From SAR324 cluster bacterium (lineage in GTDB: Bacteria; SAR324; NAC60-12): 46,562 nt of DNA. The notes below the pieces were generated by a model. It worked only from the letters and a program-made list of their open reading frames with translations. It was not told the DNA's origin and made no database searches. The DNA lies in the NCBI GenBank assembly GCA_029245725.1, contig JAQWOT010000149.1, positions 1 through 46,562 on the forward strand. Reading direction: 5' to 3'. Position numbers and translations under genes: made by a program. Shown here one piece after another: positions 33,841 to 42,582 of this stretch (the stretch's first letter is position 1; every line of letters starts with the position of its first letter).

Positions 33841-34837
33841 CAGGTGGAATTAACCCATGTAACTGACGAACCCGACTCTCGATCACCTGGGCGATCTCTG
33901 TGTGCTCTGCCAGAAAACGAATTGCGTTGTCTCGGCCCTGTCCCAGACGTTCCTTGTCAAAGGAGAACCAAGTTCCACTCTTCTGTACGATGTTGCCTTC
34001 TGTCGCATAGTCGAGAATCGTACCCAAGTGGGAGATCCCTTCTCCATAGATGAGGTCGACTTCCGTATTGCGGAAAGGAGGAGCTACTTTATTTTTAACA
34101 ACCTTGATCTTGATCCGATGACCACGAACTTCGTCGCCCTGCTTGATCTTAGTGGTGCTTCGGACGTCCAAGCGAACACTTGCATAGAATTTGAGCGCAT
34201 TGCCCCCAGTAGTTGTCTCTGGGTTGCCAAACATCACTCCGATCTTGGAGCGCAACTGATTGATGAAAATGAAGATCGTGTGCGACTTTGAAACCGAGCC
34301 TGTCAGCTTACGCAGAGCTTGTGACATGAGACGAGCATGGAGTCCCATATGAGAATCTCCCATGTCTCCATCAAGTTCACTTTTTGGAACCAGCGCAGCC
34401 ACCGAATCTACCACGACAATATCCACCTTACCCACACGGACTAATTGCTCAGCAATCTCCAAGGCCTGCTCTCCGTAGTCTGGCTGAGCCACCAGCAATT
34501 CCTCCACATTGACCCCCAGCAGTCGAGCATTACTGATATCAAGTGCGTGCTCTGCATCAATGAAAGCAGCCATACCACCAGCCCGCTGTACCTCTGCAAC
34601 CGCACAGAGTGCCATGGTCGTTTTACCTGATGATTCAGGGCCATAGATCTCAATGATCCGTCCACGGGGGTAGCCCCCAACTCCTAGCGCAATATCCAAG
34701 CCCAGATTACCAGAGCCAATCACGGACACTTTGTTTAGTGCTTGGTCTCCAAGTTTCATGATGGAGCCCTTACCAAACTGTCTTTCGATCTGGCTCATTG
34801 CCGATTCCAGGTCTTTGCGCTTTTCCTCGTTTATCAT
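33794..34837 (-). CDS. recA: Recombinase RecA
   Basis: RecA forms filaments on single-stranded DNA, performs strand exchange and triggers LexA cleavage. Walker A is GPESSGKTT, followed by [19 protein letters not shown], the L1 and L2 loops ([42 protein letters not shown]) and a short acidic tail. Homologues start near [23 protein letters not shown], so I take the ATG at 34837 with GGA upstream (347 residues). An open extension of 21 codons reaches an ATG at 34900 that has no ribosome site. In the 250 bases before it I found no LexA box of the enteric, Gram-positive or Geobacter/Myxococcus type. It heads the long minus-strand operon. Confidence 0.97.
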   Translation of the reverse strand: MINEEKRKDLESAMSQIERQFGKGSIMKLGDQALNKVSVIGSGNLGLDIALGVGGYPRGRIIEIYGPESSGKTTMALCAVAEVQRAGGMAAFIDAEHALDISNARLLGVNVEELLVAQPDYGEQALEIAEQLVRVGKVDIVVVDSVAALVPKSELDGDMGDSHMGLHARLMSQALRKLTGSVSKSHTIFIFINQLRSKIGVMFGNPETTTGGNALKFYASVRLDVRSTTKIKQGDEVRGHRIKIKVVKNKVAPPFRNTEVDLIYGEGISHLGTILDYATEGNIVQKSGTWFSFDKERLGQGRDNAIRFLAEHTEIAQVIESRVRQLHGLIPPDAEKPTEEEAKAASD

Positions 34838-35090
34838 GGTTTGTTCCGCAAGCAGGTGGTCGAAATGAAGCTGGTCGGTCGACACGGACGCCTCAGCCAT
34901 CAGAAGGGGGAGAATTAAATCGCAGTATAAAATATGCTAGAGATTGAAGCGTACGAAAAGCAGGGCTAAGGTGCAATGAAAATCCAGTGGCTACAGCAGC
35001 ACTTGGAGTTTGATCAGCACTGTGTTACCTTTTCAAGATTTTTGGTAAACCCTTCATGAAATTTCCCAAGACACTCTATTACCCAACTTC

Positions 35091-36032
35091 ATGTCTCAAC
35101 GTGTTTTAGTCACTGGTGGCGCGGGTTTTCTCGGCTCCTTCCTCTGTGAGCAACTAATCCAGCAGGGCCATGACGTGCTGGCTCTGGACAATCTTTTCAC
35201 TGGCAACAAGCGCAATATCGCTCATCTGCTGGACCATCGGAACTTCGAATTCATTCGCCATGACGTGGTTGAACCAATTCTGTTGGAAGTCGATTGGATC
35301 TTCAACCTAGCCTGCCCAGCCTCACCTGTACATTACCAGTACAATCCAGTGAAAACCACCAAGACAAGCATTCTCGGTGCGATCAACATGCTCGGACTGG
35401 CAAAGCGAGTCCAGGCGCGTATCCTACAGGCGTCCACCTCTGAGATTTATGGAGATCCAGAGGTCCATCCTCAAACCGAAGACTACTGGGGATCTGTCAA
35501 TCCTATTGGTCCCCGCAGTTGCTACGACGAAGGCAAACGAGTCGCTGAAACCCTAATGAGTGACTATCGTCGTCAAAATGGAGTAGATACTCGGATCATT
35601 CGAATCTTTAACACCTACGGCCCTCGCATGCATCCGGAAGACGGGCGAGTGGTCAGTAACTTTATAGTTGCAGCCTTGTGCAACAAACCGCTGGTGCTCT
35701 ACAGTGATGGACAGCAGACTCGCTCCTTCTGCTATGTCAGTGACCTGATTGAAGGAATCCTACGAATGATGCAGCAGGAGAACTGTCCCGGACCCATCAA
35801 TCTGGGGAATCCTGGAGAATTCACGATTCGGGAGTTGGCTGAACAAGTCATGGAATTGACCAATTCTCGCTCCCAAATTACTTATCAGCCTGCCCGTGAA
35901 GATGATCCTGGTCGCCGCCGACCAGACATTCGACTAGCCAAGGATCAACTTGGCTGGGAACCCACGGTGCCTCTGAAGGAAGGTCTCCGTCACACGATTC
36001 ACTACTTTGACGAGCTGCTTCGCAATTCCTGA
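35091..36032 (+). CDS. uxs: UDP-glucuronate decarboxylase (UDP-xylose synthase)
   Basis: This enzyme oxidises and decarboxylates UDP-glucuronate to UDP-xylose with bound NAD+. The extended SDR fold opens with [12 protein letters not shown]. The family motif [22 protein letters not shown] at 72-93 marks UXS proper. Catalytic residues lie in [10 protein letters not shown] and Y145-x3-K149 (SCYDEGKR). The C terminus [23 protein letters not shown] binds the nucleotide sugar. Its 313 residues match bacterial UXS. It likely feeds pentose into surface glycans; no glycosyltransferases are nearby. The next gene starts 10 bases later. Confidence 0.93.
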   Translation: MSQRVLVTGGAGFLGSFLCEQLIQQGHDVLALDNLFTGNKRNIAHLLDHRNFEFIRHDVVEPILLEVDWIFNLACPASPVHYQYNPVKTTKTSILGAINMLGLAKRVQARILQASTSEIYGDPEVHPQTEDYWGSVNPIGPRSCYDEGKRVAETLMSDYRRQNGVDTRIIRIFNTYGPRMHPEDGRVVSNFIVAALCNKPLVLYSDGQQTRSFCYVSDLIEGILRMMQQENCPGPINLGNPGEFTIRELAEQVMELTNSRSQITYQPAREDDPGRRRPDIRLAKDQLGWEPTVPLKEGLRHTIHYFDELLRNS

Positions 36033-36042
36033 TGGATCTCGC

Positions 36043-38403
36043 ATGCCGCCCTCTCGTCTACTGATCGCCCTTGCCTTACTGTTTGGACTGATCCTGCCTC
36101 CGCTTGCTCTGGGGAATCAGGATTTTCTACAACTGCGGCAGGAGATCCGCTCCGAGCGTCCTGTGCGTCAATTGGCAATCAGTGCCGACGAAGCAATCCT
36201 TGCCATGGGAATGCAAGATGGTGATGATACTGTTGTAGAATTCCGTGACCGACGTAGCGGTCGGATTCTAGGCAACCTGCGCTCTGCTAGCAATGAGTTA
36301 ACTCATCTCAGCTTTCATCCGACTCGACGACAACTGTTCGTAGGTGGAGATAAGCGACTCGAACTCTGGCAAGTCGATGATCTGCCTGGTCGTGATGCAG
36401 AATTGCCTGCCTTGCAACAACGCATTTGGGAACGAACTGTTCAGCAACCGGTAGGACAGGCCGACTTTAGCCAACAGAAAGATCTGCTGCGCTGGAGTGA
36501 GGGACAGCAACTCTACGAACTAGATGCACAACCACCCTACTCCTCGCGCTTACTCTGGACAGGTGAAAAGACCGACCAACCTCTAAAGCACTTTGCTTTC
36601 AGCCCCAACGAGCAACGCATTGCAGTTAGCCATGCCAATCAAACTGGAATTCGTTTGGTAGATTCTCAGCGCCAACAGGTATTGCCACCGCTTGATTACC
36701 ATTTGTTGCCTCCAGTGGATTTCCACTTCTCAACAGACCAACAACTAGTTTCCATCGACGAAGAGCGTAACCTGCTCTGGGGTAATTCGGAGTCCCGCCT
36801 GCAAGAGCATCGTCCTGAATTGGAACTTTCCAACCAGTCCAAGCCAGAGCGATTGCTACCGCTACCAGGTGACAAACTAGCGGTCATCTCAACAGAGGGA
36901 GACACTACCAAGGCGCACATCTTTAATCGAGAGGGCGCAGAACAACAACAATTGCTGCTTTACGGCGCTGGCAGCATTGCAAGGAGTCCCACCGGAGCCT
37001 ACCTGGCCAGTGCGGATTATGACAGCGTTCAATTGTTTGAGACCAAGGAACACCAGAGCCCGGAAGAATACATCCATCAATTGCAGGATCGTGGCGCCAA
37101 CGAAACCGCTCGACGCTATCGCAACCAACTAGACACTCCGGTTGCCCTAGCAACTTCAAAAGCAGCTGAAACCAGCACGGGACCATCTTCGCTTGAATTG
37201 CAAGTGGAGCAGTTGCGCAATGCGGAACGGGAAAAGGATTGGCTGCGAGCTGAAAGACTGCTGGGGGAAATCCTACGTATCGACCCTCAAAATGCAGAAG
37301 CCCTCGCCGTGCGGGAAAGGATGCAGCAACAAGAGCAGGAAATTCAACTTGGTAAGGGAGAGCAGCTACTCAAAAAAGGAGAGTACGATGCTGCCATTTC
37401 CCAATTCAAGCGGGTCCCCAAGGACAGTCCACTCTATACGGAAGCACGACGCCAACTGGCTCTGGCCGAACAACAAATCCGAGTACAGTTGCGGGTTCAG
37501 AGTGCTGAGCAGGAAATGCGTTCCCAAAACTGGGAAGGTGCTCGAACTTTTCTGCTGATGGCGCTTGAACAAGATCCAAACAACTCACAAGTTCAGTCAC
37601 TACTCGAAGAAATTGAGGCCAAGCAAACCAACGCACGCCTGGTTCTGCTGGTAGTCCTGCTGATGCTGTTGCTTGCTGGAGGATTGCTAGGCTGGTTTGG
37701 TTGGAAATACAGGGAACGCATCGCAGACTGGATGTCTCAGGAAGATCCACGACAGCAAGCTCGTGCACGAGCCTATGCAGAAGCACAAGCTGCTGCGCAA
37801 GCGGAAGAACAACGCAAGGCTGCCGAACAACAAGCACTGGATGAGCAACACTTTCAGGAGACCCTACGGAAGACCCGAGAGTTGTTGCGGCTGGCGCAGC
37901 GCAAGGATACAGAACGCCAGCACGCTATGCGGCTGGTGGACTTTGAAGCTGAGATCAATCTGATCGAACGACAGGCACTGGAAAAACAGGCTCCCTTGCG
38001 ACAACTTGTGGGCAAACTACTGTTCATTCAGCAAACCCTGCGCAGCCTGCGCTTCTACGTGCGGGCCCGCACAAGCCAGCGTGCAGAAGAGCAACAACAA
38101 CGCCGGCAACAACAATCAAAGCAACAGGAACGGCAACAGCCTGGTTCTTCACGAACCTCTGCCGTCGGACAAAATTATTACGAACTCCTGGGCATTTCTC
38201 CGAAGGCAACGGCCAGTGAAATTCGGAAGGCTTATCATGAGAAGCTGAAGGAATACCATCCAGACCGACATCAAAATGCTGAGTTCGATTGGATCCGCCA
38301 GCAAGCCGAGTCCATGACTCGACTGCTTGGTGAAGCCTATGAAGTGCTGGTTCACGAAGAACAACGCAAGCGTTACGATCAGCAACAACAGGCACGCTCA
38401 TGA
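36043..38403 (+). CDS. Transmembrane J-domain protein with periplasmic beta-propeller and TPR
   Basis: The 786-residue protein has four parts. A signal segment (LLIALALLFGLILPPLALG) leads into residues 30-345, which look like a WD40-type propeller (repeats such as LAISADEAILAMGMQDG, LSFHPTRRQLFVGGDKRLELW and FAFSPNEQRIAVS). Residues 395-525 hold TPR-like helices. A single helix at 529-553 crosses the membrane. Then come a Gln/Glu/Arg-rich coiled coil and a C-terminal J domain (NYYELLGISPKATASEIRKAYHEKL, HPD at 739-741). The J domain should stimulate a cytoplasmic Hsp70 (DnaK or HscA). The ATG at 36043 fits the signal peptide; the frame opens at a TTG at 36007. I know no named protein with this layout. 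Confidence 0.8.
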   Translation: MPPSRLLIALALLFGLILPPLALGNQDFLQLRQEIRSERPVRQLAISADEAILAMGMQDGDDTVVEFRDRRSGRILGNLRSASNELTHLSFHPTRRQLFVGGDKRLELWQVDDLPGRDAELPALQQRIWERTVQQPVGQADFSQQKDLLRWSEGQQLYELDAQPPYSSRLLWTGEKTDQPLKHFAFSPNEQRIAVSHANQTGIRLVDSQRQQVLPPLDYHLLPPVDFHFSTDQQLVSIDEERNLLWGNSESRLQEHRPELELSNQSKPERLLPLPGDKLAVISTEGDTTKAHIFNREGAEQQQLLLYGAGSIARSPTGAYLASADYDSVQLFETKEHQSPEEYIHQLQDRGANETARRYRNQLDTPVALATSKAAETSTGPSSLELQVEQLRNAEREKDWLRAERLLGEILRIDPQNAEALAVRERMQQQEQEIQLGKGEQLLKKGEYDAAISQFKRVPKDSPLYTEARRQLALAEQQIRVQLRVQSAEQEMRSQNWEGARTFLLMALEQDPNNSQVQSLLEEIEAKQTNARLVLLVVLLMLLLAGGLLGWFGWKYRERIADWMSQEDPRQQARARAYAEAQAAAQAEEQRKAAEQQALDEQHFQETLRKTRELLRLAQRKDTERQHAMRLVDFEAEINLIERQALEKQAPLRQLVGKLLFIQQTLRSLRFYVRARTSQRAEEQQQRRQQQSKQQERQQPGSSRTSAVGQNYYELLGISPKATASEIRKAYHEKLKEYHPDRHQNAEFDWIRQQAESMTRLLGEAYEVLVHEEQRKRYDQQQQARS

Positions 38404-38582
38404 TTGAACAATTCTTCGATTGCCCCTATTGTTGGCAACGTATCTCCATCTTGCTGGATCCTTCGGAAGTAGAGTTGGACACAATCGAAGACTGTGAGGT
38501 CTGCTGTCGACCGATCCGCTTCAAAGTTCATCTCAATCTCGAGGGCCAGGTCCTCGATTTCTCTGTTCTCCCTCCGCACTGA
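38400..38582 (+). CDS. CPXCG-motif cysteine-rich protein
   Basis: This 60-residue protein belongs to the CPXCG cysteine-rich family of unknown function. It has FFDCPYCWQRI at the start and EDCEVCCRPIRF in the middle; the Cys pairs make a likely zinc ribbon. The conserved Gly after the second Cys is Trp here. Its start overlaps the stop of the J-domain gene (ATGA), so it is made together with that protein. Confidence 0.85.
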   Translation: MIEQFFDCPYCWQRISILLDPSEVELDTIEDCEVCCRPIRFKVHLNLEGQVLDFSVLPPH

Positions 38583-38589
38583 GACAACA

Positions 38590-38847
38590 ATGCAACGAAT
38601 TTGGGCCATCGTTTACCTGCTCTTTCAGAATAACTATGTACGCATTAGTGCCGTCCTTGGTGCAGCAGCCGGCTATTGGGGATATTCATGGATCCCAGGA
38701 GGAGACCCAGTTCTGACTCCTGTAGTTGGGGCCTTTCTTGGCTGGGGAATTGGAGTCTACTGGAGTGAAATCTTTCCAGCACTGCAAGCCCCTCGCTCCC
38801 GATCTAAGCCAAGGTTTCAGGTTCATCAGGGCGGTAAGCGACGCTGA
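38590..38847 (+). CDS. Small membrane protein, unknown
   Basis: This 85-residue protein has a first helix near residues 5-30 (VYLLFQNNYVRISAVLGAAAGYWGY) and a glycine-rich second helix near 40-62 (DPVLTPVVGAFLGWGIGVYW), followed by a basic tail PRSRSKPRFQVHQGGKRR that should lie in the cytoplasm. The ATG at 38590 is seven bases after the previous stop. The frame is open upstream to 38494 inside the CPXCG gene, but the chosen start fits the spacing. I do not recognise a family; location in a tight run suggests a part in the same process as its neighbours. Confidence 0.65.
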   Translation: MQRIWAIVYLLFQNNYVRISAVLGAAAGYWGYSWIPGGDPVLTPVVGAFLGWGIGVYWSEIFPALQAPRSRSKPRFQVHQGGKRR

Positions 38848-38853
38848 GGGGGT

Positions 38854-39714
38854 GTGAACGAATCAGGTCTCGGCAAGTACGTTGCGCCCACGGCTCTAGG
38901 AGCTGCCTACGCCCTGTCACGGATGGGGCTACTGCTTTTATTTTTGCCGGAACAAGCTGCTCTCTTCGATTTCAACCTGCTCTTTCTCGCAGGGGTGCTG
39001 CTCGGCTTCACCCTGCGTCCTATTGTCAAACCAATCTTCTGGACTCGTAGCGTTGGTACCGTAGTCATCCTGCTACTGTTATTAGGAATTGGACCAACTG
39101 GAAAGTTGCTGGAGGGAATGGTCCTGGGCACTCCAATGGATGAGGTGGCGCAAGGGCTCTTGTTAGGAGAATTTGGTGCTGCCCTGTTGGTAGCACTGGT
39201 CGCTCCCTGGCTGCTACCTCCCACACAACGCTTGCTCGACTGGAATCGGCTGGGTCGCAGACTGCGTCAAGGAGTCCTTGATCGGCAACGTCTGCTCGAA
39301 ATGCTATGGCTGGGAGTTGTCTACGTTCTGCTCTTCCTGGGTACACAAGCACTGATTCAGGCCAACTGGGAGTTGTCTTCCTGGTGGACCCAACTGCAGA
39401 ACTTCCTGCAACTTCCTCCGACCTCCATCGAAGCCAAGCTGGTCTTCCTGCTGCTGAGAGGCTGGTTGTTGCTGCTGGTGCTGCTGCCTGTCTGCCTGAC
39501 CCTGACCCGTCAACCGCTGGAACTCTGGATTGTGCTCACCTCACTCCTCTTTGTTGTGGCTGAATTCACCCCCGCCTTTGTCTACTTCCAACAAGTTCCA
39601 CCAACCCTTCTGTTTGACCAGGTCAGTGGCGGTTTGATTCGTCAGGCGATTTTCGCTGCACTGATTGCCTGGCGCTGGCACTTGGAACCTCTATCTGAAG
39701 AAATCCCAAAGTAA
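38854..39714 (+). CDS. Polytopic membrane protein, unknown
   Basis: This 286-residue protein has seven or eight predicted membrane helices, rich in Leu, for example ALSRMGLLLLFLPEQA, LLFLAGVLLGF, VVILLLLLGIG, AALLVALVAPWLLP, VVYVLLFLGTQ, LLLRGWLLLLVLLPVCL and LWIVLTSLLFVVAEF. The loops are short and basic. The frame starts with a GTG at 38854, six bases after the preceding gene, with GGGGGT immediately before it; the ribosome site is too close, so a start at the ATG 38923 remains possible. No transport or enzyme signature is seen. It closes the run that starts with UXS. Confidence 0.65.
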   Translation: MNESGLGKYVAPTALGAAYALSRMGLLLLFLPEQAALFDFNLLFLAGVLLGFTLRPIVKPIFWTRSVGTVVILLLLLGIGPTGKLLEGMVLGTPMDEVAQGLLLGEFGAALLVALVAPWLLPPTQRLLDWNRLGRRLRQGVLDRQRLLEMLWLGVVYVLLFLGTQALIQANWELSSWWTQLQNFLQLPPTSIEAKLVFLLLRGWLLLLVLLPVCLTLTRQPLELWIVLTSLLFVVAEFTPAFVYFQQVPPTLLFDQVSGGLIRQAIFAALIAWRWHLEPLSEEIPK

Positions 39715-39718
39715 GACC

Positions 39719-39746
39719 TTGCAACCCAGCAACAGATCGTTATAAT
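39719..39746 (+). promoter_or_regulatory. Sigma-70 promoter of era
   Basis: TTGCAA and a perfect TATAAT stand 16 bases apart, 48 bases before the era ATG. A run of eight T lies just after the expected start site. This is the best consensus promoter in the window. Confidence 0.6.
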
Positions 39747-39794
39747 TCTATTTTTTTTACAATTTTGCACTGAAACAATTTTCGTTTCCTGCAC

Positions 39795-40733
39795 ATGATC
39801 ACCTTTGCTCCTCCTGCAGCCCCTTCGGCTGATGGTCAGGACTCCCTGACCCGTGCTGGCTTCATTGGCCTGATTGGTCGTCCGAACGTAGGCAAGTCGA
39901 CCCTGCTCAATCGCCTAATCGGACAGAAACTGGCGATCACAGCAAACAAGCCACAGACTACACGCAATAGACTACTGGGCATCCGCACCATCGGTTCCTC
40001 ACAGTTGATCTTCATCGACACTCCCGGCATCCATGCCTCCAGTCACATCATGAATCAAAAGATGGTGAGTTACGCTGTTGAGACTCTGCAGGAGACCGAC
40101 TTCAACCTGATGCTTGTTGAACCTCTGCGTCCCGGACAAGATGTCCCTGCAGAAGACCAACTGGTCCTACAGCACCTGCAAGGCCGAGCTAGCAACACGA
40201 TCCTGGCGATCAACAAGGTTGATGGCCTTCCCTATGAGGCGATTCTGCAAAGCTTGGAACGCTATCGTCAACTCGCAGAATTCGCAGAATTGATTCCGAT
40301 CTCTGCGCTCAAGTCGCACAACTTGGAACGTCTCTGGGAATTGCTGCTGAAGTGCCTGCCAGAAAATCCATTTTTCTTTGCGGAAGACCAACTGACGGAC
40401 GCCTCGGAGCGGTTCCTCTGCGGAGAATTGGTGCGCGAACAGCTCTTCCGCCACCTGCAACAGGAACTTCCCTACTCTGTGGCCGTTCAGGTGGAATCTT
40501 TCGAAGAGACTCCCAAGCGACTGCACATTGTCGCCAACATCATCGTTGAGCGTGAATCGCAAAAAGGGATCATCATCGGTCACAAGGGCCAACAACTAAA
40601 AAAAATTGGGACTGCTGCCCGACAACGTATTGAGACTCTACTGGGACAGTCAGTTTATTTGTCGCTACAAGTCCGAGTACTCAAGCAGTGGAGTCGCCAT
40701 GAACACTATCTGCAGGCTTTCGGGATGAAATAA
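39795..40733 (+). CDS. era: GTPase Era
   Basis: Era is an essential GTPase that binds the 3' end of 16S rRNA and helps mature the small ribosomal subunit. G1 is GRPNVGKST near residue 30, G2 region NKPQTTRNR, G3 DTPGI, and G4 NKVD. The C-terminal KH domain has IIVERESQKGIIIGHKGQQLKKIGTAAR. The length, 312, is slightly above the norm because of a 20-residue N-terminal extension rich in Pro and Ala (PPAAPSADGQ), which may be natural or a start upstream of the real one. Confidence 0.95.
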   Translation: MITFAPPAAPSADGQDSLTRAGFIGLIGRPNVGKSTLLNRLIGQKLAITANKPQTTRNRLLGIRTIGSSQLIFIDTPGIHASSHIMNQKMVSYAVETLQETDFNLMLVEPLRPGQDVPAEDQLVLQHLQGRASNTILAINKVDGLPYEAILQSLERYRQLAEFAELIPISALKSHNLERLWELLLKCLPENPFFFAEDQLTDASERFLCGELVREQLFRHLQQELPYSVAVQVESFEETPKRLHIVANIIVERESQKGIIIGHKGQQLKKIGTAARQRIETLLGQSVYLSLQVRVLKQWSRHEHYLQAFGMK

Positions 40734-40779
40734 GCCCGAAACTGCCTTGAAATCTGCCGTTCCTTTCAACTGAGCAACG

Positions 40780-42108
40780 ATGAAGGCTTACCTAATCATC
40801 ACTACCCTTGCCGCCGTTGCAATCGTGGTTGCTACCCAACATTCCATGGAATTGACTCTCGCAGCCGCTGCTCTCTGGATCCTGCTCATGCTGCTGCTCT
40901 GGATCCTGCGACGAAACATGGAAGTTGTCTCCACTAGTTTTTCACAAACGGTCTCCTTTGCGGATGAATCACCCAGAGTGGCCCCGAAATCAGCTTCTTC
41001 TGGAAGTGCCGAAACCTTTACAAGCTTGGACAGCTCTGTCTTTGCACGCTTTCGTGAGAATCTGGAACAAAACGAACGCAAACAAGGAAACTTTGTTCCT
41101 GTACCAGAAGACGAACCCATAAAAGTCGTTAATCTGAAGCACCAACCTGTGCAAACTGAGCCGGAGCCTGTGGACGCAGATGGCTTTGAACAGGCACTGG
41201 CGACAGCAGAGCAACAGCCTCCGCCTCCCAAGGATCGAGTCACTATCCGACGTCGCAACAATACTGCGATAGAACGACCACGAGCCCAAACCCTACGACG
41301 TCACTCAGATATTGGTTCGCTTTACAGCCTCTCTAAACAACGTCTCTCCCGGCAGCCAGAGATTCCCGACAGCACCGAAGATCTTTTTTCAGATGCCTAC
41401 ATTCCTTTGCCACATCAGCTACAAGCTCCAACTCCTGCCAGGGAAGATCTCTATGATGAAGGCCTTGGGAAGACTCTAGGGCACTCGGCTTCACCAGATG
41501 AAACTCGTGACGAGGCCGAAGCTCTGCTGCAGATGGCTCGCTCTTTCGCTCGTGCCCGTAACTGGCAGGAAGCCAAGGTTAGCCTGGATAATCATCTTCA
41601 GCTGCTTCAGGAGTTGAAAAGAACGCCGCAGGCCGAGGATCTACAGCTATACGTGAAGGCCTTGATTGAACTTGGAGAGATTCAGCAGGCTGCCCACCAT
41701 CTCGATGGGGTACGTCGGCAAAAGGATGGCTTGGAGGGAGAAGATCTTGCCCGCATGGTTCGTGATGTTGTTGAAGGACTAGAGAAAGAACAGGCTTGGG
41801 AAACTATGATCCCCCTGCTGCAGGATCTGCTGAACTACGCTCGACAGCAACTGGATCGCAATGAGATGGATCGGCTCTATGACAAGTTGGAACAGGCACT
41901 GGAGACAACCAAGGAAGAAGATCGGCTGGTGCGGACCTGCCACAGCCATCTTGAAATCAAGCGAGCAATTGGAGATGTAGAAGGAGAGGAGCGATTACTG
42001 AGCAAGTTGGGTCGCCTCCATCACCGACGAGGCGATAAGGAGATGGCGAACCAACTTTACCAGGACACTCTGCGGCTGCGGAACAGCATGGAACGCGCCG
42101 CTTACTGA
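40780..42108 (+). CDS. Inner-membrane protein with TPR-like C-terminal domain
   Basis: The 442-residue protein begins with two close hydrophobic stretches (about residues 3-19 and 26-44, ending LLLWILRRN). A long low-complexity acidic and proline-rich linker follows to about residue 240. Residues 245-435 are helical repeats (LLQMARSFARARNWQEAKVSLDNHL; LQLYVKALIELGEIQQAAHHLDG; HRRGDKEMANQLYQDTLRLR), like TPRs. The outline recalls FimV-type scaffolds, but no LysM domain is present. It follows era after 46 bases. Function unknown. Confidence 0.7.
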   Translation: MKAYLIITTLAAVAIVVATQHSMELTLAAAALWILLMLLLWILRRNMEVVSTSFSQTVSFADESPRVAPKSASSGSAETFTSLDSSVFARFRENLEQNERKQGNFVPVPEDEPIKVVNLKHQPVQTEPEPVDADGFEQALATAEQQPPPPKDRVTIRRRNNTAIERPRAQTLRRHSDIGSLYSLSKQRLSRQPEIPDSTEDLFSDAYIPLPHQLQAPTPAREDLYDEGLGKTLGHSASPDETRDEAEALLQMARSFARARNWQEAKVSLDNHLQLLQELKRTPQAEDLQLYVKALIELGEIQQAAHHLDGVRRQKDGLEGEDLARMVRDVVEGLEKEQAWETMIPLLQDLLNYARQQLDRNEMDRLYDKLEQALETTKEEDRLVRTCHSHLEIKRAIGDVEGEERLLSKLGRLHHRRGDKEMANQLYQDTLRLRNSMERAAY

Positions 42109-42118
42109 GCCTTTTGGG

Positions 42119-42505
42119 TCAGTAGGTACAACCAGATGGGGTCATACCACGGAGGGCCTGACCGTGATTGATGGCTTCAAATTGCAGTTCTGCCAACAAT
42201 CGACATCCCCGAGTTCGACGCTCCCGAGCTACATAATATTCGTTGATGCGTGGCGACGTATCTGACTCCAACTGGGAAAAAGCATCAATCGCATTAACAG
42301 TGTGATCTTCTGCCAGCAGCAGGTATTGGGGTTGACGCTCCCGGCGCCAACTGTTGAAATAATTCAGGCTCCAACCCAAGTGACGATCTCCATCCTGGAG
42401 ACGGGTGCTGAAAGAAGCGATGGGGAAGCGATCATAGCTGCTGCAGCTGACAGCAAATCCGAGCAACAATAGTCCGGCAGCGATCTTTCGACAAAGGCGG
42501 TACAT
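42119..42505 (-). CDS. Small lipoprotein, unknown
   Basis: From the ATG at 42505 the protein has 128 residues: a signal peptide with lipobox FAVSC (Cys21), then a globular part with GWSLNYFNSWRRERQ and NEYYVARERRTRGCRL. AGGAAGAG before the ATG fixes this start; the open frame reaches 42562. It is the only minus-strand gene in this region and converges with the TPR gene, ten bases apart; an imperfect hairpin at 42103-42124 covers both stop codons. A later Cys pair (C115 and C126 roughly) may form a disulfide. The family is not recognised. Confidence 0.7.
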   Translation of the reverse strand: MYRLCRKIAAGLLLLGFAVSCSSYDRFPIASFSTRLQDGDRHLGWSLNYFNSWRRERQPQYLLLAEDHTVNAIDAFSQLESDTSPRINEYYVARERRTRGCRLLAELQFEAINHGQALRGMTPSGCTY

Positions 42506-42582
42506 AAATTTCTCTTCCTTGTAGGGATGATCAGTTTCTTCTGCTATCGGCAGTTGCCCCAAAAACTTTAGCTGGAATTGAT

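Noticed and set aside
42103-42124. Hairpin TACTGA-gCCttttGGg-TCAGTA covering the stop codons of two convergent genes as a two-way terminator
   Set aside because: It has an internal mismatch and no T-run on either strand.
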